DNA of 64,000 nucleotides from Anisus vortex (lineage: Eukaryota; Mollusca; Gastropoda; Planorbidae), in the NCBI GenBank assembly GCA_949126835.1, contig OX421499.1, positions 9,709,069-9,773,068 on the forward strand. The letters run 5' to 3'. Shown piece after piece: positions 1-11,599 of this stretch. Below the pieces are notes generated by a model, which was not told where the DNA came from, did not search any database, and worked only from the letters and a program-made list of their open reading frames with translations. Each line of letters starts with the position of its first letter. Position 1 is the stretch's first letter. The translations under genes were made by a program, and so were the position numbers.

Positions 1-138
1 AGAGACAAAGAGATAGAGAGACAAAGAGATAGAGAGACAAAGAGATAGAGAGACAAAGAGATAGAGAGACAAAGAGATAGAGAGACAAAGAGATAGAGAG
101 ACAAAGAGATAGAGAGAAAAAGAGATAGAGAGAAAGAT
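1..138. repeat. 16-bp tandem repeat, purine-rich
   Basis: About eight copies of the 16-bp unit agagacaaagagatag, starting at the window edge, so the array probably continues to the left. The last copies carry c-to-a changes. Confidence 0.95.
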
Positions 139-1112
139 AATATATATTTAGCAAGTGACAAGCTAGATTGAGACAAGTAGACAACACTATATGAACATCT
201 CATTTACTTTGTTTAATTCATGGATTTTTTTACACCTGATGACGTATTGGGCTCGTTGATGTCCCAGGTCTGAAGGTCGTCACGTGACAACTTTCCAGTT
301 TGTTGGTTTCTTGTGATTACATAATTCAAGAGTAGCCTATATTGACAGAATTTGACGTTTATGTCAATATTGACCTTGTCAAATAAAACAACAACAAACA
401 ACGTTGGACATGAGCAAGAAATAGTGTACACAATTTTTGGAAAGAGAGAGAGAAAGAAAGAAAGGCGAATATTCGATAGCATGTGCCAAATTTTACCTCC
501 ATCGGATGACGGGAAGTGGGCCAATTAGCCTTTTCAATGTCCAATCGGTCGGTCGGTCTGTCGCCAGAAACACACATAAACGGAAGTTAATTATAAAATA
601 TTTCACTAGATTTAGCAAGTAAACTTTTCTTCTTGTGAAGATGTTGGGATGGTACCAACTTAGTTCACCTTAGGTTAACCGTAATGAACTACTGAACTTT
701 CTCTGTGACATTTTAAAACTTCTTTTAGGCTTGTTTTTGGCAGCTGAAAATACGAGGGGAAATAACTCATCTTAACGCTGTAATCTCACTGAACTAGAAA
801 TTTGTCGTTTTTTAATATTTTGTTTTTCAAGTGAATATAGTTTGTTTATGAAGCTTTGATGTCCCTCAAAACCCATTTGAACATTTATTAAAACGTGTGT
901 ATTTACTTCAAGGCGGTGGAAATTCGATGTATATATAATGGCTAGAGAAGAAGGGGGAGTGAGAAGCGTTCAATTTTACAGGTACTCACTAAAATAAGAA
1001 CAACATTATGCAAGCTTCATAATAAGCTAATATTCACAACTGACAAGAGTAACACCAATAGTTAATAAACACAGAAACTCTAGAGGAAAGACGAGTAAAA
1101 CAGTCAAGTAGT
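139..1112. other. No gene recognised
   Basis: AT-rich sequence with only short open frames on both strands and no recognisable protein. A short GA/GAAA-rich patch lies at about 440-463. Confidence 0.6.
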
Positions 1113-1143
1113 CATAATACATAATACATAATACATAATACAT
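1113..1143. repeat. 7-bp tandem repeat (cataata)
   Basis: Four exact copies of cataata, followed by a broken copy. Confidence 0.9.
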
Positions 1144-1154
1144 GAGGTATGGAA

Positions 1155-1402
1155 TTCTAATTTAGAAATGCAACAATCTGTTACAATGCTCTGATAAACA
1201 TAAGGACAAAAACACTTTTCTTATCCCTTATGCGAGAACAAATGCATAAGGTAAATATTATTTTTCCCGAGTGGCATCCGGGCAAGGAATGGGTTGCCTG
1301 AACAAAACCAGGAAAACCAGTAACCTAACATTATTTAGAACACTGATTAAAATGCATGACTAGACTGAGACCAAAGATGGGCGTAGGGCGCAATAATCTG
1401 CT

Positions 1403-1405
<3 letters not shown>
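1155..1405 (+). pseudogene. LINE 3' end relic, family L-a, copy 1
   Basis: Degenerate 3' end of a non-LTR retrotransposon. In translation it retains pieces such as IPYARTNA and NKTRKTSNLT, which resemble the last residues of CR1/L2/Jockey-type reverse transcriptases (the usual stretch is Y-x-FFP-x(3)-WN-x-LP, then a TSLxxFK-like tail). The same sequence recurs at 21770-21990 (+), 28690-28945 (-) and 37625-37930 (-), which identifies it as one interspersed family. It is frame-broken and non-coding. A (TA)n tract follows directly. Confidence 0.7.

Positions 1406-1498
<93 letters not shown>
1406..1498. repeat. (TA)n microsatellite
   Basis: About 45 TA dinucleotides, directly abutting the 3' tail of the LINE relic. 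It may have grown from that element's tail. Confidence 0.95.
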
Positions 1499-1501
<3 letters not shown>

Positions 1502-1570
1502 AGTTTGTTTAATGAACTTAATGCAATTTCTTTTTGAAAATGGAGCTGAGTTGTTTAAAGAGGAAGTAAC

Positions 1571-1683
1571 ATAACTAGTCTACATAACTAGTGTACGTAA
1601 CTAGTCTACATAAATAGTCTACATAACTAGTCTACATAACTAGTCTACATAACAAGTGTACGTAACAAGTGTACGTAACTAAA
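1571..1683. repeat. 13-bp tandem repeat
   Basis: Eight to nine copies of ataactagtctac with variants ataactagtgtac and gtaacaagtgtac. Confidence 0.9.
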
Positions 1684-3077
1684 GGCTGTGTGCCTCACTT
1701 ACCACTTCATCTGCCACTGCAGTTTACAACAACAGCACCGCAATGAGCATGCTAAATGGAATGGGGAGAAGCTCTGTATATAAATAAACATTGTCAAGCA
1801 AGCTTATTTAAAATTTCTTTATTTACGCCCTAGGAATTTGTTTATTCTTCAAATTGAAGTTTGGGAAATAGAACACGCTGTTATAAATGTTTTCTTTTTT
1901 TCTCTTCGTTGTATATTTTGTAAAAGTGTCTAAAGAAAGAAGAGAAATGTAGTGAAAATTCAACAGGTTTAAGTTTAATACAATGTAAATAGTAATCTAT
2001 ATGTAAAACTGGAAAACTGGAGATGGTTGTGGGCTGAAGGGGGAAGACAAAGTAATATGTAGCCTAAATCAAGGGTTGGCATGCAAAGGCTTATATATTA
2101 GGCTATATATAAGCATTATTATTATATATTATTATATAATGCTTTTTTTATTATTATATGTTATATATATAAATTATTATTATTATATAATAATATTATT
2201 ATATATTAAATATAAACATTATTATTATTCTACTATTATATATTATTTTTATTATTATTTTTATAAATATTATTATATAGTATTTGTATTATTATATGTA
2301 TTAGATAAATTTATCAAAGAGCTACTCCATAATAAATTTAAATATCATTAAATAAACAAATCACATATTATTAAACGGAATAATTATTAGAAACCAGTCT
2401 TAAGTGTTATATAAATTGCAAATATATAAAAAAAATGAATATGAGTCAAAACAACAAATATCAATTAATTATTTGAAAATTGTATTACTAAAAAATTCTT
2501 TAAGAAATATGGATTAAAATTTTGAAAACGAGCTGCACCTTACTCAGTTTTTGTGTGTCTCCCAATAACATTTTGTTGAATCATGCTGTTTTAACAAGTA
2601 AATAAAAGAAAAGCTTTTGGGTAAAGAGTAAAGATGCAGCGAATCAACCACCAGTCTCGGCTAACCTCATCATCCACAGAGACAACATAATTTCATGCCA
2701 TTAACTTCATTTAGTAGCCTGAAATTCTACGACACCCTTCAGTTAAAACAGTAAATATTCTTTCTTTATTATTTCTATTACCATTTTTTTCACGGCTTTA
2801 TGACTTTCACAACTCTAGCGTGTCGTATAGCCGCTGCAGTATTTCACATTTAATTTATGTACAGGTAAAAGTTGATTTTGTTTGTGTTAATGAATGCACG
2901 AACAGTCTAGTTGAAAGATATAAATGTACACCGTTATATTAAAAGAGGTTTGCGTTAGAGAAAAGCACTATACAATAAAGAAGAAATACTAAAATATTCG
3001 CCGGGTATAGTCTTTACTCCCACTGATACAGCGAATGAACATTTTATACCAACTACATTTGATAGGGAAAGATGTAA
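1684..3077. other. AT-rich stretch, no gene recognised
   Basis: Contains a TTATTA/TATATT low-complexity tract at about 2095-2290. The open frames across it are compositional (Y/I/L-only) and not genes. Nothing else recognised. Confidence 0.6.
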
Positions 3078-3295
3078 AGCAGCAGCGCGATTGGCTGGCG
3101 TAGCGAGAGTCCTGGGTTCGAATCCTGGTGAAGGCTTGAATTTGTTCCCGGGTCTTGAGGGTGTCAAGACCCTAACGGGTACCTGACTTTAGTTGGGGTA
3201 AAGTAAAGGCGGCTGGGCATTGTACTGGCCACACAATCTCGGTTTAGCCGGCCCCATAGATCAATTTGGTCTGATGGATACTTTACTACATTGGA
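3078..3295 (+). mobile_element. tRNA-headed SINE, family S1, copy 1
   Basis: The RNA polymerase III box B-like motif gggttcgaatcctgg lies in a tRNA-like head and is followed by a body shared with seven other fairly complete copies in the window. Diagnostic body motifs are gttcccgggtct, gggtacctgactttagttgggg, taaagtaaaggcggctg and tggccacacaat. The 3' end reads gatcaatttggtctgatgg. S1 is the commonest repeat in the window. Open frames across it are shadows of the SINE. Confidence 0.85.
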
Positions 3296-3303
3296 TGAAA
3301 TTT

Positions 3304-3671
3304 GTGTGTAAATATTTCAGACTCAGTTAATACCCATCTAACGTGTGTGTAAATATTTCAGACTCAGTTAATACCCATCTAACGTGTGTGTAAATATTTC
3401 AGACTCAGTTAATACCCATCTAACGTGTGTGTAAATATTTCAGACTCAGTTAATACCCATCTAACGTGTGTGTAAATATTTCAGACTCAGTTAATACCCA
3501 TCTAACGTGTGTGTAAATATTTCAGACTCAGTTAATACCCATCTAACGTGTGTGTAAATATTTCAGACTCAGTTAATACCCATCTAACGTGTGTGTAAAT
3601 ATTTCAGATTCAGTTAATACCCATCTAACGTGTGTGTAAATATTTCAGACTCAGTTAATACCCATCTAACG
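3304..3671. repeat. 41-bp minisatellite
   Basis: Nine near-identical 41-bp units, each with gtgtgtgtaaatatttcag followed by actcagttaatacccatcta. One unit carries a c-to-t change at about 3608. The array starts 8 bp after SINE S1. It shares its period, but no sequence, with the large 41-bp satellite further on. Confidence 0.95.
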
Positions 3672-4242
3672 TTTGTTTATCCACATTTCTATTTAATGTT
3701 TATGCGAAATTGTCGGATAAATCAATCAATCACTCAAACATTTAATCATATGAATTTAATGTACATGATGAAATCACATAAGTATCTACAAACATTAATT
3801 GATTTACCTAATGATTTTACACTTGCCAGATTTAATTTTTCACTTGTAATGAAGCAACATTTTGGATCTTACTGAATTTGTTTAGGTATTTTCGTTAATA
3901 TATTCTTTAGATGTTGGATGCAATACAGACGATAGGTCTACACATTATATTAAAGGTCCAACTAATGATAAGTTAAATTATAATTTTATGTTCTTGCTAC
4001 ATTTGTAAACATTTGTTTTTATAGTATATTGTTATTAATAGATTATGTTATGATTAAACAGTGGCTTCCAAGTCGTCAACTTGCTGTGTTAACTAAATTT
4101 GAATAATGCAAATTTCAAAGTAGTTGCTAAAATGGTATATATAATTTATATTCATTGAAACAAAACTTTAAAATATCCATTCTAAATAAGAGAAAGGGAA
4201 GTTCGAAGAAATATTCAACAAAGTAAGACGCAATAACTAACG
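3672..4242. other. No gene recognised
   Basis: AT-rich single-copy-looking sequence with no similarity that I recognise. Confidence 0.5.
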
Positions 4243-4249
4243 TTGAACA

Positions 4250-4575
4250 GATATACACACGTTCATGTATACACATTTACTCACATACACATTCACATAC
4301 ACACATTCACTATCACACCTACACAAACACACACATTTACCCACAAAACTTACTCAAAACCCATTCACTTACACACAAAGTCCATTGCATGCATTAACTC
4401 ACACACATTCACTCACACATATTCACTCACTCATGCACATTCCTTCTCTCACATTCACTAGCACACATTCACTCACAATAATTCACTCACTCATACATTC
4501 CTTCACTCAAATTCATTCACACACATTCACTAACTCACAATCATTCACACATATTCACTTAGGCACATTCAATCA
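4250..4575. repeat. CA-rich low-complexity tract (acattcactcac-like)
   Basis: Imperfect repeats of about 12 bp built on cacattcactca. The open frames rich in H, T and S across it are compositional artefacts. Confidence 0.9.
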
Positions 4576-4640
4576 CGGGATTTTTTTTTCTTTTCGCTTT
4601 TCTTTAACGATTTACTCAAGAGCTCAAACATCTGTGGTAA

Positions 4641-4718
4641 TAGCTGTTGAGTGGTAGTGGTGATGGTAGCTGTTGAGTGGTAGTGGTGATGGTAGCTGTT
4701 GAGTGGTATTGGTGATGT
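4641..4718. repeat. 26-bp tandem repeat
   Basis: Three copies of a 26-bp unit containing gctgttgagtggtagtgg. Confidence 0.9.
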
Positions 4719-4920
4719 CTAGAACCAATTTTAGATGTATTTTACTCATTCAATCTTAATGTAGTTTTAAAGGTCTCTACTTCAGTCGAGCTATTTTTAG
4801 ACGTGTGTATTTCTTCTGGCTGAGTAAATAACTCGTCAGAATCTTGACAAATTCCTCAAGTTTTCTCATTGAACACTATTGGATTACTCCCCCCTTCCCA
4901 TTACTCGAGCTTATCCAACT

Positions 4921-5250
4921 TGTAAAGTACTTCTTTAACACACTAGCTTAGTTTAACAACTGAACTTTATTATCATTCCTAAACTCCTTTTATAGTACAT
5001 TACATTAAAACATCATAGTCATTCACCCCCTATTCATAGAACTCCACGATACATCCATGAACCACGCTCACTATGTCCAGCCAGCCAGTCACACACACAA
5101 TAACAAAGACCTCTCAGGTCACTTAGACCGGTCAACACATTACAATAATAAAGTCCAATGTGTGTCACTAAGTCTCGGTCAGTTTATAATTATTTCTTCC
5201 CTTACAGAATCACAGATAGACAGTCACTAAAAATGTCACAACTTATGACA
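4921..5250 (-). mobile_element. Solo LTR, family LTR-1 (copy 1)
   Basis: On the minus strand this runs from TGTCATAAG to GTACTTTACA, so it has TG...CA ends. It aligns along its length with 11258-11579 (+). Both copies carry a TATA-type box (actataaaagg here, gctataaaagg there) followed by an AATAAA poly(A) signal (ataataaagttcag here), which is the arrangement of an LTR promoter plus terminator. No internal retroelement region adjoins either copy, so both are read as solo LTRs. I could not find a clean target duplication here. Confidence 0.65.
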
Positions 5251-6599
5251 GCTTTTTGGAATTAAAGTTTTTCCAAGTTCACCTTTCTTCAAAGTCCTAG
5301 CTCCAACATGATCACATATGAAATTTAAAAATAAAAAAATAAAACAGTAGGCCTATTTATGAATAGTCTTTTTAATATACCCCGGCGCACAATTTGAGAA
5401 TCACTTGAATAAATTCAACAACGTGCAATATCAATCTAAGAAATCTCTGGAGCCAAAAACAAAAAAACAAAACAAAACAGTCTTCTAAAGAGCAACATTA
5501 TTGTTTGCTGTTCTGCACGTGACGCAATCATGCAATGACGCGAGCTGACTCTACTGTAAAGCAGCTCAAAATTTGGCCAAGATAATTCAATATCCTTTTT
5601 TTTATGTGCCACACTTTCTTGTTTCTTTTTTATTGTGTGGTTACATTAGAGGAGGTAATCACACGGACCACGCCAAAGTTTTCTCTCTTAGCATTATCAG
5701 TGGCCTCCCCTTGAATTAATAACCATAACCCACAGATAACATCGCAAGATTTATAACTTCCGTATCATCTTGTCTCCTGATACACTGTACAGACCAGAGT
5801 TGAAGCCAATATTATTTAGAAGATCTAGGACTTTTTGTTTTATTACTTGTAGTATTCAGACAAACTTTGTTGTTATTTTTTTAATATTATAACTTATTTT
5901 TTATCAAAGGTGTTATGTGTTTAGATTATATCTTGTTTCCCTCCTATGTAACTAACTGCTCCACTGCCAGGGCCTTAGTCCTGACCTCTAGTTGAACTCT
6001 GCTACTGTCGCGTCAAGAATTGTTGTTTACTAGAGTGTACCTAGATCATTCTTTCACCGTCTGGAACATGTTAGAAAGAGATGTTGACAATTTTTGTGAG
6101 TTATTCTTAGCCTACTTTTATTCCAGAAATCTCTAACATGTATAGTATAAATATAGGAGATTCGCGTGATAGAGGGACGTTTTTACATCGATGTAGTATT
6201 CTTGAGTCTTGGTTTAAGCATATTGTAAGCGCATCAGTGGCAGAGCTGTATTGTATCTTTTATGTACCTGTACGCATTATTACATTGTTGTTTTATTCTG
6301 TTGTAAGGATATCCGTGAGTTGATTTTTCTTTTCTATTTTTCTTTTGATATTAATTTGACTTAGTAAATAAATTGTTTTAAAATTGGTATCGTCTGAAGT
6401 GTTGTGTTATTAAATAAATTATTTTAATTTTTATTAATTAAGTTAGCTACAAATAATTAATATTGTTTGTTATTTATTACAACCTCTTTAACGAGACCAC
6501 TTAATTTAAATTTAATACTACAGGAGGTCTGTAATAAAGGACTGATTGGACTTTCCGTAGGCCTTCTTATTACAGGGGATATTACTGAATGTGTGTATT
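5251..6599. other. No gene recognised
   Basis: Contains short homopolymer and acaaaac-type tracts and small open frames without recognisable products. Confidence 0.5.
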
Positions 6600-7010
6600 A
6601 CAAGTGCATGAACAAAAAAAGATAAAGGAAATAGACATGCATAAATGCATATATAAACATAGGAACACAACACATACATAAGGACATAAACCCACATAAA
6701 CTCACATAATATACTAAAATGACGGGACGTAAACGTACAAAATCACATATAAATGTGCATAAACATACAGGCACGCTTAAGCACACACTAATGTACATAA
6801 ACACATAAATTGATCTTTACACGGCAGACATAAACACACACACACACAACATTCTTAAAATAAGTATTGAATTATTATACACCAACATAATACATCTAAA
6901 CACACACAGACACACACACAAATTTACGTAAAGACACAAAAAACCCCGCTCAACGCACATAAACACACTAAAACATACATATAAAAACTTAAACATGGCA
7001 GACATAAATA
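6600..7010. repeat. ACATAAACAC-rich low-complexity tract
   Basis: Irregular runs of acataaacacaca, cacacacaca and related words. The minus-strand frames rich in C, V, M and F are compositional. It resembles in composition the ordered 34-bp array at 53035-53590. Confidence 0.8.
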
Positions 7011-7257
7011 CACGTTCAACATGCTCAAATAATATTTAACACAAAGAGATCCCGATCTGACATTTTAAAGCACACTCAAACACACGCAACAAAAAATGCA
7101 CCGAAACATGCATAAATAGTCATAATCAGACATTCGCGTTCGCCACACACGAAAAATCAAAATCTGACGCGCAGAGATCGTGCTGAATATTTTTTTCTGA
7201 ACTACCTCTGTCACATCTCGATACCAGTTAAACGCTCAAACTTTTCAGCGCCGAAAA

Positions 7258-7306
7258 TGACCACCACTAGCCACCACTAGCCACCACTAGCCACTACTAG
7301 CCACCA
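7258..7306. repeat. 10-bp tandem repeat (ccaccactag)
   Basis: Four to five copies of ccaccactag with one a-for-c variant. Confidence 0.9.
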
Positions 7307-8075
7307 ACATTACCATTTATAACAACAATAACGATGAAACAACAACAACCAACATCCCTAATCACTAACAACAATAAAACAACATAACTACTAGAATCAA
7401 ATTTCCTGCAACGTAAACCTATCAGAAAACGTTTATCATATTATGTTTATATTGACAATATAATAGATATGTCTGATAAAATGGATGCCTATTCCTCGTT
7501 CTTATCAAATAAAAGGTGAACAATCTGTTGTTGTAATAACAAAACAGTAAAAACATCAACAATACATTACAGATTACAGTGATCAGTTTATTATATACCG
7601 TGACGTCAATAAAAACTACCGACCACTTCCCAATAACCAGAAAACACAATTCACAGCAGGAGTGGGTCACAAACAGTAGCTATATCTCCATTGATGACTT
7701 TATTGTAACCTACACTACATTAATATTGATAAAAACAAAAGATATGTCTTCATGTCTGTCTGAAACGCTTAGTGGGGAAACCCCCGTATGATTCTCATGT
7801 GGGCACTTTCAAAAGGATGCGTCTCAAGGTAATAACAATTGTAATTTCACGCCTGCTATCATTCCTTATAGAGATATAAAAACGTTTAGCGAAAAAAATA
7901 ATTTATTGTTTCTTTTTTGTTGTTTCTTCTTTGCGCCCCGTGTGGATACATTTAAAAAAGACCAACATTTCCCGGTAATTCTTAGTTTATATTTTCGTTT
8001 GGAGAGAATGTGGATCCATCTAGCTTAAATTAAAAGCAGATATTAATAATTCTATTTAGCGCTGCCAACAAACAT
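7307..8075. other. No gene recognised
   Basis: Small open frames on both strands between 7422 and 7791 overlap each other and match nothing I know. Confidence 0.5.
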
Positions 8076-8079
8076 AATA

Positions 8080-9245
8080 AGATAAGATAAAAAAAGATTA
8101 CTTTATTGATTCAAAATAAATGGAAATTTCACTTGATTACATAAGATACGTCTTTCAGCATACAGGTACTTAAAACAATATTAAAGAACCATTAAAATTT
8201 GTACTCAAGCACAATAGACATACGCTCACACTATCATACCATTTATCATACAAGAAAAAGTATCATCTAGCTAGTATCAGCTATTGAGCCATTGTATTTC
8301 TTGGCTGACTGATGATTCTTTTGAAAGATTCTCACTGATAGTGCAACAAAAGAGTTCCTAAATCTCTCTGTTCTTGCCCTTATTGAAAAAAGCCGACCAC
8401 TTCGACTAACATTGACCAAATAACAAGCTAAGAACACGGATATAATTCTCTAGGCTAAAAAATGATACAAAGCTAATTAATGATTTAAAACTTTACAAAC
8501 ATAGGCAAAAAAAAAATGTTAAACGAAGGTAAATATTAAAAGAATGTGTTTTCAAGTACTTTTTAAAAGTGATGATAGAACTTGTCTGCTAAAGTTGGTT
8601 GGGAAATAGATTCCATACTTTCGGGCCAGATATTGAGAAGGCTCTCAGGCCAACGGTCGTCAGGGAGAAAAGGGGCACCTCCAGAAGCGAAAAGTCGGTA
8701 TAACGGAGTGTTCTTTGCGGAATATATGGTTTAATTAGTTCCTTGAAATAGGACGGCATCTTATTAGTACGTAGGCACTGATGGGAAAGTATCGCCAATT
8801 TCTATTGAATTCTGGCTCTCACAGGGAGTTGATTGAGCCGAAGCAGGAAAACTGTTGCAGAATCGCGCTTTGTTTTACGCATGACCAGCCCGACAGCATT
8901 TTCGATTACGCTGCAATTTGGCGACTTTATCGTCAGGTACCGGTATCCCTGTAAGCAGAGCATTGCAGTAGTCGAGGCGCGAGAGTATAAAGGCAGCAAC
9001 AAGTTTCTTTGTTGAGTCACACGACACATAAGATCTGACCAAGTCTACGCAGCTGTATATAAAGGCCTCTGCAAAGATTCCTTATGTGGGCGTCGAAAGA
9101 CAATAGTGAGTCAAGGATGACACCTAGTCTTTTTTTTACCTTTTCTACAAAGGAAATGCGGCAGTTCATAACCATCAGGGATTCAAAACCCTCAATTTGA
9201 GACTTTATATTTTGGGCTCCGATTTGAATGACCTTGGTCTTATCC
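8080..9245 (-). pseudogene. LINE 3' portion: C-terminal reverse transcriptase region plus 3' UTR
   Basis: Read on the minus strand from about 9245 down to 8590, several frames give in order the C-terminal part of a CR1/L2/Jockey-like non-LTR reverse transcriptase. The pieces are IQIGAQ, then LGVILDSLLSFDAHI, then a segment like SRxDYCNALLTG, then KLQRxxNAVGLVMRKTKRD, then LNQLPVRARI, then ILSHQCLRTNKMPSYFKELI, then TTVGLRAFSISGPKVWNLFP. At least two frameshifts separate these pieces, so the copy is dead. The catalytic part (YxDD) lies upstream and is absent, so the insertion is 5'-truncated. About 500 bp of 3' UTR follow down to a gataa-type short repeat near 8076-8094. Confidence 0.8.
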
Positions 9246-10494
9246 TAAATAATTTTTAAGTCTGTTTTCCAGATAAAGATAATTATTAGGTCTGCGTAGA
9301 TTTCAATGGGAAAAGAAAATATGACACACTGAAGTAGAAATGTTTGGTATGTTTGATATCAGTGATACATATTATAACATAACTAAATTATTTCACAAAG
9401 ACTGTTTATAAGGGAAATATTTCACCATACAGATGAGCGGTTTATGCATGGTAGAGGGCAAAATTATGCCAGTGAGACTGTTTATTAGCCATTAATAAGG
9501 TTTCTGTGAACAGATACAGACCTAACTGTTACGTGTCTGGGGTTTTATTCATGTTGGCTAGATTATCAATTCAGATGTGTGTGTGGGTAGGTATGTGGCT
9601 GTGTGGGTGTGTGGCTGTTCCTGTAATGGCGTTCTGGTGACGCTCTTAAAAATTGATAGACGAGTCGTTGCCCCCCCCTTCCGAGCAACAAAAAGTCGCG
9701 GTGCGTTAAGCTTTGTTAGGTTCAGGGCCGGTCCTAGGGTCACTGGCGCTCCGTGCCATCTGAGCTTTATCATTCTTTCATGTATAACTGTACAACTTTC
9801 AAAAGAAAAAATCATTTAGATATTAGTTCTTTACCTGCGTCTTTAAAACAAACAATGAACTATATTACAATTGTTGTATACCAGTATTTAGACTTTATTG
9901 ACTGTTAACTTACTAAAACATTTTTCTCCCAGCCCTAAAAATCCTCAAATTTGTGTATGTCACTTTCTATGTTCCGATTATTTGCAGTATTATTTCCTAT
10001 ACATAAAATTGCCAAATAATTTAATCTGCAGTTAAGACATGGATACCTTAAGTACGGTTTTATGAGCTATCGTTTACTAGTTTATCTAGCGGCTTCTGTT
10101 TGGGAGTTTTACATCTTCTTGAAATAATTTTGTGGCCATATCAAATCAAGTTGAAGGATCCAATGATCTAATATCAAAATTTTCTTGGTACCTCAACTTG
10201 TTTTTTCTCCGAGCCTTGAATTACTACTTTGAGTTTATTTTATCTGATATACCTTTTAGATTATAGATGTTGTTAAACTCCACATGGGATTTCTTGAAAC
10301 TCTATTTATCTTTTCTTTGAACGTTCTACCTGGTGATATTGCATTGAAAATCTCTAATTCAATAAAATGTCCAGATAGCAAAATAAATTAACTTTCTCTT
10401 TTATGTTCTTTTTTTTATTGAAAGATATTTTATCTGGTTTATCTTTTTCTCTCTTTCTATATAGATAAATATAAAGCTATGTGTGTGTGTTTAA
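9246..10494. other. No gene; short hAT-type end at 9723
   Basis: Mostly unrecognised AT-rich sequence. A GTGTGTGGGT-rich patch lies at 9575-9620. At 9723 the words cagggccggtcctaggg look like the outer end of a hAT-type element (compare 27787 and the end at 28513), but I found no partner end or target duplication, so it is a fragment at best. Confidence 0.4.
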
Positions 10495-10499
10495 CCAAT

Positions 10500-10584
10500 C
10501 GAATTGGTTTATTTATAGACACGTGATCTTATTGCCTCATATTCATATTCGAGAGGTCCTGCGGTTAGTTCACTGGACTGCCAC
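10500..10584 (+). mobile_element. Fragment of SINE family S3
   Basis: Shares with 38745-38895 the words gacacgtgatcttattg and a tRNA-like start ending in gactgcca. It is interrupted at 10585 by a minus-strand S2 SINE. Confidence 0.45.
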
Positions 10585-10840
10585 ATGGTAATGGTAATTT
10601 ATATAGCGCTTCTATCCATGCTATTTTAGCATGCTCAGTGCGCTCTAGAAGACTATTAATCTGTGAGAGGTTTCACTGCTGCCGGTTAAGCGCATGTGAT
10701 AACAACTCAATATTAACGTCATCTAGTCCCAAAACTCCTGTAGGGCGACAGGGATCTGCCGGTGGCGGGGCTCGAACCCGCGACGTGTCAAGTGGTTTTT
10801 TGGTTGACAGTCTGGTGAGCTAACCGCTAGGCCAGCCGGC
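10585..10840 (-). mobile_element. tRNA-headed SINE, family S2, copy 1
   Basis: On the minus strand the head reads gccggctggcctagcggtta (box A region), then the box B-like gcgggttcgagccccgcc. The body contains cctgtcgccctacaggag and the 3' end reads agcgctatataaattaccat. The words cacatg occur at 10582-10587 and at 10843-10848 and are a plausible target duplication. Copies at 36417-36575 and 40137-40178 define the family. Confidence 0.75.
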
Positions 10841-11033
10841 TTCACATGCAACTGCACGTCTCGCTGGTACCATGAATTGGCTCTAGTTATATGTATGACA
10901 AGTGAAACGTGAGATTCAAAAATCGTCATACAATTGCGTAATTAAACGCCGTGATTAAGCACTACACTAAACATCATTATATACCGCCATTAAACGCTGT
11001 AATTTATCAACGTCATTAATTACCCTTCGGACC

Positions 11034-11257
11034 AAATTAATTCATAGGCCCGGTGAAACAGCGTTCACCTGTTTCTGTGGCTACAGCATACTATGATTGT
11101 GTGGCCATCAATTAAAAACAGACACCTTTTACCCCAATTAAGGTCAGGTACCCATCAGAGCTGGGTAGACTTAGGGACACCCTACAGACCCGGGAAAAAA
11201 ATCATAGTCTGCACCAGGATTCGAACCCGGCACCTTCGATACGCCAACCGAACGAGC
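11034..11257 (-). mobile_element. tRNA-headed SINE, family S1, copy 2 (split by an LTR)
   Basis: Minus-strand S1 body and box B (accaggattcgaaccc on the plus strand). The copy stops at ...cgaacgagc, and the last piece of its head, taccgctcgg, reappears at 11585-11594, after the LTR at 11258-11579. Other copies read through this point without a break, so the LTR inserted into this SINE. Confidence 0.85.
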
Positions 11258-11579
11258 TGTGATAGTAATAGTGACTGTATAACTGTGAGTGTGTAAATGA
11301 CTATATAATTATAAACTGACTGAGACTTAGTGACACACATTGGACTGTATTATTGTAATGTGTTGACCGAACTAAGTGACCCTGATAACTCTGTGTTATT
11401 GTTCAAGTGACTGCCTGGACACAGTGAGTATTGTTCATGGATGTCTCATGGAGCTGTAGCCTATGTATAGAGAGTCAATGGCTGTGATGTGCTAATGTAA
11501 TACGCTATAAAAGGATTGTAGAATGACAATAAAGATTCAGTTGTTACACACAGCTATTGGTTAAAGATGTACTTTCACA
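11258..11579 (+). mobile_element. Solo LTR, family LTR-1 (copy 2), inside SINE S1
   Basis: Runs from tgtgatag to gtactttcaca. It aligns with the reverse complement of 4921-5250, including aattataaactga, agacttagtgacacacattgg, gctataaaagg (TATA-type box) and caataaagattcagttgtta (poly(A) signal). The flanking pentamers cgagc (11253-11257) and catgc (11580-11584) sit at the same SINE position and may be an old 5-bp target duplication (3 of 5 match). Confidence 0.75.
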
Positions 11580-11599
11580 CATGCTACCGCTCGGTCTCC

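Noticed and set aside
3110..3125. tRNA genes (gggttcgaatcc box B at several loci)
   Set aside because: Each lies in a SINE copy with a shared non-tRNA body. The heads are degenerate and cannot form a full cloverleaf by eye.
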